The notes under the pieces were generated by a model, which ran no database searches, was not told the origin of the DNA, and saw only the letters and a program-made list of their open reading frames with translations. This document shows, piece after piece, positions 1 to 8,910 of a DNA stretch of 64,000 nucleotides (positions within the stretch are counted from its first letter, which is position 1; each line of letters opens with the position of its first letter). The DNA is from Acidobacteriota bacterium (GTDB lineage Bacteria > Acidobacteriota > Thermoanaerobaculia > Gp7-AA8). A program made the translations under genes and the position numbers. The DNA lies in contig JAFATB010000023.1 in NCBI GenBank assembly GCA_019244185.1, positions 186,001-250,000 on the forward strand, written 5' to 3'.

Positions 1-494
1 TGCGCCATCTGCGCGTACTCGGCCGCGGAGACCGCGGTCGCGTCGGTGCGTTGATATTCGGCCGGGACGCCTTCGGCGGGTGCGGCGCCGGTGGGCGCGC
101 TGGTGATCGGCTGTTCGATGCGATCGACGCCGCCGCTGTCACCGACCGGCACGAGCGGCGTATCGGCACGCTTCACGGCGGGCACGCGCGCCTGCGCCTG
201 CTGTTGTTGCTGCGCCTGTTCTTCCGGCGTCGGCGGCACGACTTTCGGCGCGCCGTCGCGATTGATGACGTAGCCGATGGCGAACGACGCCACGAGCAGC
301 ACGGCGCCGGCGATGCCGAAGAGAATCCGCTTCCGCAGCTTCTGCTCGGCGGGCGGTTTGTAGTCGACGATGGGGGCGGGTGCGCTCTGCTGCGCCGTCA
401 CGGGCTCCGCCTGGTTCCAGTTGCAGAACGGGCAGATCGTGGCGATCGCATCGATGGCGCGCGCGCAGCGGACGCACGGTTTTCGTTCCGTCAT
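1..494 (-). CDS. Membrane-anchored zinc-ribbon protein (C-terminus cut by window edge)
   Basis: The frame opens at ATG 494 and runs off the left edge, so only about 164 residues are visible. The N-terminus carries a compact zinc ribbon with cysteines at residues 7, 10, 21 and 24 (CVRC...CPFC). After a proline-rich linker comes one hydrophobic segment at about residues 57-77, preceded by the basic stretch KLRKR, then a Gln/Ala/Pro-rich exposed region. This fits a single-pass protein with a cytoplasmic zinc ribbon; its function is unknown. It lies 29 nt downstream of the propeller-like gene and is probably the last visible member of the operon that starts near 4010. Nothing in the visible part points to an enzyme. 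Confidence 0.7.
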   Translation of the reverse strand, partial: MTERKPCVRCARAIDAIATICPFCNWNQAEPVTAQQSAPAPIVDYKPPAEQKLRKRILFGIAGAVLLVASFAIGYVINRDGAPKVVPPTPEEQAQQQQQAQARVPAVKRADTPLVPVGDSGGVDRIEQPITSAPTGAAPAEGVPAEYQRTDATAVSAAEYAQMA

Positions 495-523
495 GGCCGC
501 TCCAAAGTGCAACCGACGTACCG

Positions 524-1501
524 TCACGGGACGATGCGGACGCGGCCGTTCTGCCAGAAAGCGATTCCGCCCGCCGTGAGCGCGTACGCGCCGGGGGCGA
601 TGCCGGTGGCGACGACCGTGCTTTTCTGCCTCGTCACGCGGTACAACGTACCGCTGCTCGAGTCGTACGCGAGCCACCGCGAGCCGCGCGCCACGACGCG
701 ATCGATGCCGGTCGGGAACTCCGACGAGCGGTTCGCGAAGAGGCCGAGCCCGAGGACGCCGCGCAGGAAGCCGCGGGCGACGGCCTGCGTCATCGACTGC
801 GTGCCTTCGGTGAGCCAGACTCGCTTGGCAGATGGATCGGCGACGGCGAGGATGGGCGCCGTCAGCGCGCTGCCGCCGCCGGCGAGCGCGACATCGACCG
901 GCACGGCACCGGCCGCGAGCGTGTCGCTGACGCGCAGCGTTCGCAGATCGACGACGCGGACGCGCGCGTCGCGTGGAAAGAGCAGATACGCGTTCGCGCC
1001 GTCGACTTCGAGGTCCGAGGCGAACGGCGCAATCGTCGCGCGCCGCACGACGCGGTCGCGTTCGATCTCTTCGAGCACGCCATCGACGCGCGAGTAGACG
1101 TAGAGCCGGCCGTTCGCCGCGCGCACGAACGCGGGATCGGCCGCGAGCGGAATCGACGCGCCGCCGACGTGCTGCAGCACGCGCGCGTCGCGCGCGAGGA
1201 CGTACAGCTCGCCGCTCACGAAGAGCGCCGCGATGGGCGTCTCCGCGGTTGCGACGCGCGTGACGCGTCCGCTCGCGAGCTCGACGATGACCGCTTCGTT
1301 GTGCAGCGCGTCGAGCACCGCGACGCGATCGGAAGATGCAGCGATGGAGGTGGCGTTTGCGACGCCGTCGACGCGCCAGCGATCGGCGAGCTCGACCCGC
1401 CCGTCGTGCGCCGCGACGACGCCGCGCGGCGTGTCGATGAGGAGTTGGGCGGTGGCGAGGGGGGCGGCCAAGAGCGCGAAGAGGAGCACGAGTTTCTTCA
1501 T
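524..1501 (-). CDS. Secreted beta-propeller-like protein of unknown function
   Basis: ATG 1501 begins a 325-residue protein with a clear signal peptide (MKKLVLLFALLAAPLATAQ). The mature part is a series of short beta-strand-like repeats in which phrases such as VAVLDALHNEAVIVEL and VRVVDLRTLRVSDTL recur at roughly 40-residue intervals, as in YVTN/NHL-type propellers. No catalytic motif is visible. Its ATG overlaps the stop of the TPR gene upstream in an ATGA arrangement, so translation is probably coupled. Context suggests a periplasmic or surface partner of the VWFA-TPR pair. The propeller fold is inferred from repeat texture, not from a recognised signature. Confidence 0.75.
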   Translation of the reverse strand: MKKLVLLFALLAAPLATAQLLIDTPRGVVAAHDGRVELADRWRVDGVANATSIAASSDRVAVLDALHNEAVIVELASGRVTRVATAETPIAALFVSGELYVLARDARVLQHVGGASIPLAADPAFVRAANGRLYVYSRVDGVLEEIERDRVVRRATIAPFASDLEVDGANAYLLFPRDARVRVVDLRTLRVSDTLAAGAVPVDVALAGGGSALTAPILAVADPSAKRVWLTEGTQSMTQAVARGFLRGVLGLGLFANRSSEFPTGIDRVVARGSRWLAYDSSSGTLYRVTRQKSTVVATGIAPGAYALTAGGIAFWQNGRVRIVP

Positions 1502-2931
1502 CGCCCGCCCTCGACCCGCACCGGCTCGAGCAGCAGCGCGTCCTCGTCTCCCGCCCGCGTCACGCCGAGAATCCGATACGTCAGGCGCAGCGGTGCGGAC
1601 GTGTCGAACGTGCCGGCGAAGATCGTCGGTTCGGAGAAGCGGAACGCGACGCCATAGATGGTGCCGCTCGCGAGCGTCGTCTGCGCGTTGGCCACCTGCG
1701 CGCTTTCGAACGTCGCCAGGCTGGTGAACGTCATCGCATCGAGGGCGACGCGTTGCTCCGGCGCGAGCGCGTCGTACCCATCGCGCAGCGCGCGTAGTTC
1801 GGCGGCGGTCGGATTCGGCGACGGCAGTGCTGCGATGCTCGCGTTCGCGTGCTCGGCTTCGACGCGCAACGTCCGCAGCGTTTCGTTCGCGGGGAACTTC
1901 GCGAGCAGCGCGTCGAGCGTTTCGCGCGCCGCGCGCGATTCGCCGCGGACGAGCTGCGCGATCGCGCGCCGCACTTCGCTGCCGGTCGAGCCGTTCGATG
2001 CCGGCGTCGCCCGCGCGCTCGAGTGCAGAAACGCGCGGTATTGCGCGACGAGCTCGCGGTCGAACGGATTCGCCTCGAACGCCTCCGCGAACCGCCGCTC
2101 GCGTTCGTCGCTCGACGTGGCGAGGCGCGCCAGTCCCGCGAGCGCGGTGGCGTCGTCGCTGCGCGCGTCGAGCACGCGCTCGTACGTGCGCCGGGCGAGC
2201 TCGTTGCGCCCGCGCTCCTCGTACAGCCGCGCCAGCCGCAGCTGCGCGCGATTCAGCAGCGAGACGTATGCGGCGACGTCGCCGTGCGCCGAGCTGTAGA
2301 TCTCGAACGATTCCTGCCGCGCAACGTCGTTCCGCAGCGACGCGAACCGTTCCGAGCGCAGCGACTCCGTCAGTTTCACCAGCAGCGTCTCCGCCTCGGC
2401 GCTCTCGCCGCTGTCGAGCAGCGCGGTCGCCAGCGCGTACTGATCGACCGCTACGTCGAGCGGCTTCTTCGCCAGCGTCACCGCGTTGCGCGCGGCGCTT
2501 ACGGCTTTCCTTGGATATCCAAGAATGCGCATCGCGGAGGCGTAGAGGTTCCACGTCTCCGCGTCGTCGCTCGCGTAACGCACGGCTTCTTCCGCGAACG
2601 CGAACGCCTCCGCGTCGCGATGGAGCTTCGCGGCCGCGAGCGCGGCGTACGACGTCGCCGTCGCATAGCGCGCCAGCTGCGCGTCGCGCCGCGCGTCGAG
2701 TCGCTCGCGCGCGGCGAGGTCGTACGCGGTGCGGTACTCGCGCGAGGCGAGCGACGGCTCGTTGCGCGCGGCGCGGACGTCGCCGAGGTTCGCATGGCCG
2801 GACAACTGCGCCTCGAAGCCGTGCGCGGTCGCGAGCTGCTTTTCCATCTGCGCGAGCTCGAAGTCGGACGCGATGCGCGATTCCGCGAGGAGCGACGATG
2901 AAAGCGCGAGCAGCAGCAGCACTCGTCTCAT
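1498..2931 (-). CDS. Secreted TPR-repeat protein
   Basis: The 477-residue product starts at ATG 2931 with a signal peptide (MRRVLLLLALSSSLLAES). Most of the rest is alpha-helical with TPR-like units, for example AETWNLYASAMRILGYPRKA and the repeat around ARLYEERGRNELARRTYERV. The C-terminal 100 residues look different, richer in beta structure (LRLTYRILGVTRAGDEDALL). TPR proteins are scaffolds, and no enzyme motif is present. The start overlaps the stop of the VWFA gene by 4 nt (ATGA) and its own stop overlaps the next start in the same way, so the three genes form one translationally coupled unit. The exact partner is unknown. Confidence 0.8.
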   Translation of the reverse strand: MRRVLLLLALSSSLLAESRIASDFELAQMEKQLATAHGFEAQLSGHANLGDVRAARNEPSLASREYRTAYDLAARERLDARRDAQLARYATATSYAALAAAKLHRDAEAFAFAEEAVRYASDDAETWNLYASAMRILGYPRKAVSAARNAVTLAKKPLDVAVDQYALATALLDSGESAEAETLLVKLTESLRSERFASLRNDVARQESFEIYSSAHGDVAAYVSLLNRAQLRLARLYEERGRNELARRTYERVLDARSDDATALAGLARLATSSDERERRFAEAFEANPFDRELVAQYRAFLHSSARATPASNGSTGSEVRRAIAQLVRGESRAARETLDALLAKFPANETLRTLRVEAEHANASIAALPSPNPTAAELRALRDGYDALAPEQRVALDAMTFTSLATFESAQVANAQTTLASGTIYGVAFRFSEPTIFAGTFDTSAPLRLTYRILGVTRAGDEDALLLEPVRVEGGR

Positions 2932-4010
2932 TCGGCGAAGTACTCCTTGCGCGCGCTGACGATCGTGAGCCCCGCGCGGCGCGGCGTCACCTCGATGCGG
3001 CGCCAGCCCGGCCGCGTGCCCTGGCTCTGATAGACGACGAGATAGCGGCTGTTGATGTCGGCGAGCAGCCGCGCGAGCGCATCGTTCACGGTCGCGCGCG
3101 ACGCGGCCACCACCGAGCCGCCGGTGTTGCGCGCGGCGCGGTCGAGAAAGTCCGTGTGCGAGTTGCCGAGAACGATCGCGTGCACGATCGTTTTCGTGGT
3201 GCTGATGCGGCGCAGCGCCGCCTCCTCGGAGAGCGCGCTGTTGCGATCGCCGCCGTCGGTGATGACGATCGCGTACGTGCGCTCGTCGCTCGCAATCGAC
3301 GCGAGCGCATCGCGCAGCGACGTGCCGCCCGACGGAACCGTGCTCGCGAAGAGGCGCGCGAGATCGTCGCCGCGCGCGATCGGACGCGCGGCGGCGACGT
3401 TGTGGTTGAAGAGGACGAGCGACGCGCGATCGCCCGCGCGCAGTTGCCGCAGCTGCTCGCTCACCGCGTGCAGCGCGGCCGCGAGCTTGCCGTCGTTCAT
3501 GCTCAGCGAGCGGTCGACGACGAACGCGAAATGCGCCGGCGGACGTTCGACGCGCACGTCGCGCACGGTCTGCTCGACGCCGTTCTCGCGCACGCGCAGG
3601 TCCGACGCGCGCAGCGTTTGCGACGTCCGCACGCGCAGCGGCAGCTCGACCAGCGTCACGTTCAGCGTGTCGTTCGCCGACAGTGCGGCCGTGCGCACGC
3701 GCGCGTCCTCGCGGTTGCGGTAGCCGTTCGACCAAACCGTCGCCTCGATCGTGCGCGCGGCGAGGCTCTGGCCGAAATCGAACGCGATGCGATACGGCGG
3801 CTTGCGCGCGACGCCGGCGAGCGCGCCGTCGACACGGAAGTCGACGCGATCGACGTTCGCGGCGTCCGTCGTCACTTCGATCGCCGTGGGACCAAGCGCC
3901 TGCGCGCCATCGAGAGGCGAGATGAACGTCACGCGCGCCTGCCCGGCGAAAGCGAAGGCGAACGCGAGGAACAACGCTGCGAGAAACGGGAGCCGGCGCA
4001 CGGGACGCAA
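2928..4010 (-). CDS. VWFA-related protein (acidobacterial type)
   Basis: This 360-residue secreted protein has a signal peptide, an Ig-like N-terminal region (VTFISPLDGAQALGPTAIEV) and a von Willebrand A domain from about residue 155. The metal-site (MIDAS) motif is readable: DRSLSMN (DxSxS), the threonine in PSGGTSLRDAL and the aspartate in VITDGGD. The layout matches the VWFA-related family common in Acidobacteriota. Such domains bind proteins through a divalent metal, and the ligand is unknown. The frame starts at TTG 4010; GTG 4001 is an equally good start and leaves a cleaner signal peptide. It heads the four-gene minus-strand operon. Confidence 0.85.
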   Translation of the reverse strand: MRPVRRLPFLAALFLAFAFAFAGQARVTFISPLDGAQALGPTAIEVTTDAANVDRVDFRVDGALAGVARKPPYRIAFDFGQSLAARTIEATVWSNGYRNREDARVRTAALSANDTLNVTLVELPLRVRTSQTLRASDLRVRENGVEQTVRDVRVERPPAHFAFVVDRSLSMNDGKLAAALHAVSEQLRQLRAGDRASLVLFNHNVAAARPIARGDDLARLFASTVPSGGTSLRDALASIASDERTYAIVITDGGDRNSALSEEAALRRISTTKTIVHAIVLGNSHTDFLDRAARNTGGSVVAASRATVNDALARLLADINSRYLVVYQSQGTRPGWRRIEVTPRRAGLTIVSARKEYFAE

Positions 4011-4108
4011 AACGTCTCCGGCGCATAAGTGATTTCGCTCGTATGGGTTGACGCCTGCAGCGGACGCGATCGTCCCCGGCCGGAGACGTGGAGGGGCGGC
4101 ATTCCGGC

Positions 4109-4114
4109 TATACT
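4109..4114 (+). promoter_or_regulatory. Putative -10 box (TATACT)
   Basis: TATACT lies 12 nt upstream of GTG 4127 in very G+C-rich surroundings. No convincing -35 hexamer is seen at normal spacing. It argues for the shorter start of the regulator, because the alternative GTG 4088 would lie upstream of the box. Confidence 0.5.
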
Positions 4115-4126
4115 GCCGGCCATCCT

Positions 4127-4852
4127 GTGAGTCGAAACGATACCCGCTACGGCGTCACGATCTGTGACCGCTGCGCCGACTGCCAGTGGCGCGCCGACAG
4201 CTTCTTCTGTCAGTTCGACGCGGACATCCTCAAGGCCTTCGACGCGATCACGTTCACCAGCGTGCATCCCGCCAGCGCGCTGCTGTACGCCGAAGGCGAG
4301 GCGCCGCGCGGACTGTTTCTCTTGTGCCACGGCGGCGCGAAGCTGAGCATCTCGTCCGGGAGCGGCAAGACGCTCATCACGCGCATCGTCGAGGCGGGCG
4401 AAGTGCTCGGCCTCTCCAGCGTCCTCTCCGGCAACGCGTACAAGTCGAGCGCCGAGACGACCGCCCCGTCGCAGGTGAAGTTCGTGCGGCGCGACGATTT
4501 TCTGCGCTTCTCCGAAACGTATCGCGACGTCTCCTTCAACGTCGCGCGCCAGCTGATCGAAGAGTGCGAGTCGGACGCGAACCAGATCCGCGCCCTCGGC
4601 CTGGCGAACTCCGCCGCCGAGCGGCTCGCGCAACTGCTCCTCGCGTGGTGTCAGGAGAACGGACAGCCGTCTGCGAGCGGCATGCGCTTCCCGGTCGTCA
4701 TGACGCATGAAGAGATGTCGCAGATGATCGGCACCTCGCGCGAGACGGTCACGCGCCTGCTGAAGAGTTTCCGCGAGAAGAAGATCCTGACGGTGCGGCG
4801 CACGTCGATGACTCTGCACAAAAAGTCGGAGCTCGAAGACCTCATCGTCTGA
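4127..4852 (+). CDS. CRP/FNR-family regulator with N-terminal cysteine cluster
   Basis: The 241-residue product combines a cyclic-nucleotide-binding-type beta barrel (about residues 30-145) with a C-terminal winged helix-turn-helix (MSQMIGTSRETVTRLLKSFREKK). The N-terminus has cysteines at 13, 16, 19 and 28 (CDRCADC then FFC). This spacing recalls the FNR iron-sulfur site, so redox or oxygen sensing is possible. The barrel lacks an obvious cAMP-binding Arg-Ser-Ala motif. I chose GTG 4127 over the in-frame GTG 4088 because a -10-like TATACT at 4109 lies between them. The gene diverges from the VWFA operon across about 116 nt. Family assignment is firm; the signal is inferred. Confidence 0.88.
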   Translation: MSRNDTRYGVTICDRCADCQWRADSFFCQFDADILKAFDAITFTSVHPASALLYAEGEAPRGLFLLCHGGAKLSISSGSGKTLITRIVEAGEVLGLSSVLSGNAYKSSAETTAPSQVKFVRRDDFLRFSETYRDVSFNVARQLIEECESDANQIRALGLANSAAERLAQLLLAWCQENGQPSASGMRFPVVMTHEEMSQMIGTSRETVTRLLKSFREKKILTVRRTSMTLHKKSELEDLIV

Positions 4853-4878
4853 CGCGCGGGTCTTCTCGACGCAGCGGA

Positions 4879-4884
4879 TACAAT
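4879..4884 (+). promoter_or_regulatory. Putative -10 box (TACAAT)
   Basis: TACAAT lies 9 nt before ATG 4894 with no Shine-Dalgarno in between, which fits a leaderless or nearly leaderless mRNA. No clear -35 is seen. Confidence 0.45.
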
Positions 4885-4893
4885 CGCCGCCCG

Positions 4894-5916
4894 ATGCCGC
4901 TCGATCCGATCGCGCTCGCCCGCCAGCTCATCGACGCGCCGTCGCCGACCGGCGAAGAAGCCGCCGTCGGCGAGCTCCTCGACGCGCAGCTCTCCGCGCT
5001 CGGCTTCACCACGCGCCGTCACGCCGTCACCGACACGCGCTTCAATCTCTTCGCGTCCGCGGGCGGACGCCCGCGCGTCGTGCTCAACTCGCACATCGAC
5101 ACCGTGCCGCCGTGGTTCGCCTCGCGCGAAGACGACGCGCACGTCTACGGCCGCGGCGCGTGCGACACGAAAGGCATCATCCCGGCGATGCTCGCGGCAG
5201 GGGAGCGGTTGCTCGCGCGCGGCATCCGCGACTTCGCGTACCTCTTCGTCGTCGGCGAAGAAACCGACTCGATCGGCGCGAAGACGGCGAACGAAGCGTT
5301 CGCCGATCTCGGCTCGGAATTCGTCGTCGTCGGCGAGCCGACCGAGTCGAAGTTCGCGCGCGCGTCGAAAGGCGCGTTCACCGCGACGGTGCGCTTCGCA
5401 GGCGTCGCCGCGCACTCCGCGTATCCGCACCTCGGCGACTCGGCCATCAACCGCATGGTCGCCGCGATCGACGAGATCAACCGCTTCGCGGACTGGGGCG
5501 CGGACGACGTCCTCGGCAACGCCACCGTCAACGTCGGCGTCGTGCGCGGCGGCGAGAAGCCGAACATCGTGCCCGCGTGGGCGGAATGCGAGATGATCTT
5601 CCGCCTCGTCACGACCCCTGAGGATGTGCGGCAGAAGCTGGAGACGCTCGTGGCGCGGCATGGTGGCGCGATCACGGCCGCGCGCGGCAATCCGCCGCAG
5701 CGGATGATCGTGCCGGCCGGCCAGCCATCCGCGGTGGTGGCGTTCAATACTGACGTCCCCTGGCTCGGCAACCTCGGGCAGCCGCTGCTCTTCGGTCCCG
5801 GCTCGATCCTCGACGCGCACGGCGTCGACGAGAAGATCGGCAAGCGGGAATTGCTCGACGCGGTCGCGACGTACGAGTCGATGGTGATCTCGCTGCTCGA
5901 AGGGAACGTGACGTAA
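4894..5916 (+). CDS. M20-family metallopeptidase (ArgE/DapE-like deacylase)
   Basis: This 340-residue protein is an M20 zinc peptidase or deacylase. Metal-binding motifs are visible: HIDTVPPW (His and the following Asp), GRGACDTKG (bridging Asp) and GEETDS (catalytic and ligand Glu). The middle holds the lid or dimerisation domain with AAHSAYPHLGDSAIN. The family removes acyl groups from amino acids, as in acetylornithine deacetylase or succinyl-diaminopimelate desuccinylase. No arginine or lysine biosynthesis gene is adjacent, so the substrate cannot be fixed. The gene is followed after 3 nt by the thiolase gene and probably starts the operon that runs to AMMECR1. Confidence 0.85.
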   Translation: MPLDPIALARQLIDAPSPTGEEAAVGELLDAQLSALGFTTRRHAVTDTRFNLFASAGGRPRVVLNSHIDTVPPWFASREDDAHVYGRGACDTKGIIPAMLAAGERLLARGIRDFAYLFVVGEETDSIGAKTANEAFADLGSEFVVVGEPTESKFARASKGAFTATVRFAGVAAHSAYPHLGDSAINRMVAAIDEINRFADWGADDVLGNATVNVGVVRGGEKPNIVPAWAECEMIFRLVTTPEDVRQKLETLVARHGGAITAARGNPPQRMIVPAGQPSAVVAFNTDVPWLGNLGQPLLFGPGSILDAHGVDEKIGKRELLDAVATYESMVISLLEGNVT

Positions 5917-5919
5917 CGC

Positions 5920-7110
5920 ATGCCGCAGCTGAAAGAATCGATCTATCTCATCGCCGCGCTCCGCACGCCGATCGGCAAGTTCGGCGGCGGACTGGCCTCG
6001 CTCACCGCCGCGCAACTCGGCACCGCCAGCGCGAACGCCACGCTCGCGCGCAGCGGCATCGACCCGCACGCGATCGACGAAGTGATCTTCGGCAACGCGC
6101 GCCAGGCCGGCGTCGGCCCGAACGTCGCGCGGCAGATCGCGATCAAGAGCGGGCTGCGCCACGAGGTGCCGGCGTACACCGTGAACCAGGCCTGCGGCTC
6201 GGGCCTGCGCGCGATCATGAACGCCGCCGATCAGATTCGCTTGGGGCAGGCGAGCGTCGTCCTCGCCGGCGGCACCGAATCGATGTCGAACACGCCGTAC
6301 CTGTTACCGCGCGCGCGCTGGGGCTACCGCATGGGTAACGACGAGATCGTCGACGGCATGGTGCGCGACGGCTTCCTCTGTCCGCTCGCCGACGAGATGA
6401 TGGGCTCGACCGCGGAGACGCTCGCGGAGCAGTACGGCATCTCGCGCGACGAACAGGACCGCTACGCCGTCGCCTCGCAACAGAAGGCCGCGCGCGCGTA
6501 CGACGAACACCGCTTCGCCGATGAGATCGCGCCGGTGACGGTGGCCGGTAAAAAAGGCGACGTCGTCATCGACACGGACGAACATCCGCGCTTCGACGCC
6601 ACGCTGGACAGCATGGCCAAACTGCCGCCCGTGTTCCGCAAGGGCGGCAGCGTGCACGCCGGCAATTCCTCCGGAATCACCGACGGCGCGTCGAGCATGC
6701 TCGTCGCGAGCGAAGAAGCGGTGGCGCAACACAAGCTGACGCCGATGGCGCGCATCATCGGTTACGCGCAGGCGGGCGTCGATCCGAAGATCATGGGCAT
6801 CGGTCCCGTGCCGGCGACCCGCAAGCTGCTCGACGACACGCGGCTCTCGCTCGACGACGTCGATCTCATCGAGCTCAACGAAGCATTCGCCGCGCAGGTC
6901 ATCGCCTGCGACCGCGAGCTGCACTTCGACCCCGCGAAGCTCAACGTGCACGGCGGCGCGATCGCCCTCGGGCATCCGATCGGCTGCACCGGCGCGCGCA
7001 TCACGACGACGCTCCTGCACGCGCTGCAAACGCGCGAGCGGAAGCGCGGGCTGGCCACGCTCTGCATCAGCGGAGGCATGGGGCTGTCGCTGCTGGTGGA
7101 GCGCGTTTGA
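5920..7110 (+). CDS. Acetyl-CoA C-acyltransferase (thiolase)
   Basis: The 396-residue product is a full-length thiolase. The nucleophilic cysteine sits in [15 protein letters not shown] near residue 90, the catalytic histidine in [10 protein letters not shown], and the second cysteine in TLCISGGMG close to the C-terminus. [11 protein letters not shown] is the usual thiolase stretch. It joins or splits acyl-CoA with acetyl-CoA in fatty-acid or acetoacetyl-CoA metabolism; chain-length preference cannot be read. It follows the peptidase gene by 3 nt, and its TGA overlaps the next ATG by one base. A second thiolase gene lies at 38348-39526. Confidence 0.93.
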   Translation: MPQLKESIYLIAALRTPIGKFGGGLASLTAAQLGTASANATLARSGIDPHAIDEVIFGNARQAGVGPNVARQIAIKSGLRHEVPAYTVNQACGSGLRAIMNAADQIRLGQASVVLAGGTESMSNTPYLLPRARWGYRMGNDEIVDGMVRDGFLCPLADEMMGSTAETLAEQYGISRDEQDRYAVASQQKAARAYDEHRFADEIAPVTVAGKKGDVVIDTDEHPRFDATLDSMAKLPPVFRKGGSVHAGNSSGITDGASSMLVASEEAVAQHKLTPMARIIGYAQAGVDPKIMGIGPVPATRKLLDDTRLSLDDVDLIELNEAFAAQVIACDRELHFDPAKLNVHGGAIALGHPIGCTGARITTTLLHALQTRERKRGLATLCISGGMGLSLLVERV

Positions 7111-7871
7111 TGCGCTTCACCGATTCGCATTGCCATCTCACGATGTCCAACCTCGACGCGAACCTCGCCGCGGCGCGGGCGGCGGGCGTGCGCGGCTTCG
7201 TCGTGCCGGCGACGAAGCTCGACGACGCGCCGCAGGCGGTGGCGATCGGACAGCAGCACGACGACGTCTGGTCGGCGGTCGGCTTCCATCCTCATGAAGC
7301 CAAAGACTGCGACGACGACGCCTTCCGCGAGATCGCGCGCCTGGCGAAGATGCACCGCGTCGTCGCCATCGGCGAGTGCGGCCTCGACTACCACTACATG
7401 CACTCGCCGCGCGACGTGCAACGCGAGGTTTTCGAGCGGCATCTCGCGCTCGCCAAAGAGCTCGACAAACCGATCATCGTCCACAACCGCGAGTCGACCG
7501 ACGACATGCTGGAGATCCTCACGCGTGCCGGCGCGCGCGGCATTCTTCATTCGTATACGGAATCGCTCGACGTCGCGCGGCGTCTCGTCGACCTCGGCTA
7601 CTTCATCTCGTTTTCCGGCATCGTCACGTTCAAGTCCGCCGAGTCGCTGCGCGAGGCCGCGCGCGGACTGCCGCACGACCGCGTGCTCATCGAGACCGAC
7701 ACGCCGTACCTCGCGCCGGTGCCGTACCGCGGCCGCGACAATGAGCCGGCCTACGTCATCAAAGTGGCCGAACTGCTCGCCAGTCTGTGGAACGTTTCGC
7801 TCGAGGAAGTGGCCGCGCAGACCACCGCAAATTTCGAGCGGGCCTTCTCGGTTACACTCCCGGAACCGTGA
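7110..7871 (+). CDS. TatD-family metal-dependent hydrolase (DNase)
   Basis: The 253-residue protein shows the TatD signature: FTDSHCHL at the N-terminus (metal ligands HxH), [13 protein letters not shown], the histidine in [10 protein letters not shown], and [14 protein letters not shown] with the metal-binding aspartate and typical C-terminal loop. TatD enzymes are cytoplasmic 3'-5' nucleases linked to DNA repair, although some act on D-aminoacyl-tRNA. ATG 7110 overlaps the thiolase stop (TGATG), and the gene's own stop overlaps the next start (GTGA). It is one gene of a coupled plus-strand operon. Confidence 0.92.
   Translation: MRFTDSHCHLTMSNLDANLAAARAAGVRGFVVPATKLDDAPQAVAIGQQHDDVWSAVGFHPHEAKDCDDDAFREIARLAKMHRVVAIGECGLDYHYMHSPRDVQREVFERHLALAKELDKPIIVHNRESTDDMLEILTRAGARGILHSYTESLDVARRLVDLGYFISFSGIVTFKSAESLREAARGLPHDRVLIETDTPYLAPVPYRGRDNEPAYVIKVAELLASLWNVSLEEVAAQTTANFERAFSVTLPEP
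7853..7858 (+). promoter_or_regulatory. Putative internal -10 box (TACACT)
   Basis: TACACT inside the 3' end of tatD lies 9 nt before GTG 7868. It could drive the glycosyltransferase separately as a leaderless transcript. No clear -35 is present. Confidence 0.35.
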
Positions 7872-8593
7872 GCGAGGCGCCTGATCTGTCGGTCGTCTTC
7901 CCCGTCTACAACGAGGAAGAAAACGTCCCTCTGCTGCTGCGCGAGATCGCAGCGGCGCTGCAGGGGCGCGGCTGGACGTACGAGATCGTGGCCGTCGACG
8001 ACGGCTCGACCGATCGCAGCCTCGCCATTCTCCGCGAAGCGCGAAAAGACTATCCGACGCTGCGCGTCATGGCGCTGGCGAAGAACAGCGGCCAGACCGC
8101 GGCGCTCGATGCCGCGTGGCGCGCCGCGCGCGGGAAGCTCGTGGTCTCGCTCGACGCGGACCTGCAGAACGATCCCGCCGACATCCCGCGCATGATGCAG
8201 CGCCTCACCGAGAGCGGCGCGGACATGGTCATCGGCGTGCGCGTCAATCGCCGCGACACGTGGAGCCGCAAGATGCAGTCGCGCATCGGCAACGGCGTGC
8301 GCAACTGGATCACCGGCGATCGGATCACCGACACCGGCTGCTCGCTCAAGCTCGTGCGGCGCGAGGCGATCGATCGCGTGCGCCTCTTCACCGGCATGCA
8401 TCGCTTCCTGCCGACGCTCGTGCGCTACGCCGGCTACCGCGTCGTGGAGATGCCGGTCAACCATCGCGCGCGGCAGTTCGGGACGTCGAAGTACGGCGCG
8501 ATGAATCGCGCGTTTCGAGGGTTGGCGGATTGCTTCGCGGTGCGCTGGATGGGCAAGCGCATGCTCAACTACCAGGCGCGGGAAGACGCATGA
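7868..8593 (+). CDS. Family 2 glycosyltransferase (DPM1/ArnC-like)
   Basis: This 241-residue protein has the GT2 fold: [13 protein letters not shown] at the start, VDDGSTDRS, and the nucleotide-sugar metal motif [10 protein letters not shown]. The C-terminal region has [14 protein letters not shown] and [13 protein letters not shown], typical of enzymes that transfer a sugar to polyprenyl phosphate. It lacks the two C-terminal membrane helices of GtrB/ArnC, so it is a soluble or peripheral form. GTG 7868 overlaps the tatD stop, and its TGA overlaps the LAB_N start. The neighbouring LAB_N protein, often paired with such transferases, supports a role in envelope glycolipid synthesis. Confidence 0.88.
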   Translation: MSEAPDLSVVFPVYNEEENVPLLLREIAAALQGRGWTYEIVAVDDGSTDRSLAILREARKDYPTLRVMALAKNSGQTAALDAAWRAARGKLVVSLDADLQNDPADIPRMMQRLTESGADMVIGVRVNRRDTWSRKMQSRIGNGVRNWITGDRITDTGCSLKLVRREAIDRVRLFTGMHRFLPTLVRYAGYRVVEMPVNHRARQFGTSKYGAMNRAFRGLADCFAVRWMGKRMLNYQAREDA

Positions 8594-8910
8594 ACTGGCA
8601 TTGGGACCTCTGGCTGATCTTCGGATTCGCCGGCCAGTTCCTCTTCGCGGGACGCTTCCTCGTGCAGTGGATCTCTTCCGAGCGCAAACGCGAGAGCCAC
8701 GTCCCGATCGCGTTCTGGTACTTCTCGCTCGCGGGCGGTCTGGTGATGACGGCGTACGCAATTCACCGCAGAGACCCCGTGTTCATCATCGGGCAAGGTT
8801 CGGGTCTCATCGTCTACATCCGCAACCTGATGCTCATCCATCGGCAACCCCAGCGCGAAACCCATGTTGACCCCGCAGCAACGCCGGCAGCTCCTCCGGA
8901 TCGCGCGTGA
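8590..8910 (+). CDS. LAB_N-domain membrane protein
   Basis: The 106-residue protein matches the small membrane domain found at the N-terminus of some lipid-A-disaccharide synthases. The sequence WDLWLIFGFAGQFLFAGRFLVQW, read in two halves around residue 15, is the hallmark, followed by SERKRESHVPIAFWYFSLAGG. Three hydrophobic segments fill residues 5-85, and the tail is Pro/Ala-rich. Stand-alone copies next to DPM1-type transferases are common and probably act in envelope glycolipid handling. The start overlaps the glycosyltransferase stop (ATGA), and the last 47 nt overlap the AMMECR1 gene in another frame. Confidence 0.85.
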   Translation: MNWHWDLWLIFGFAGQFLFAGRFLVQWISSERKRESHVPIAFWYFSLAGGLVMTAYAIHRRDPVFIIGQGSGLIVYIRNLMLIHRQPQRETHVDPAATPAAPPDRA

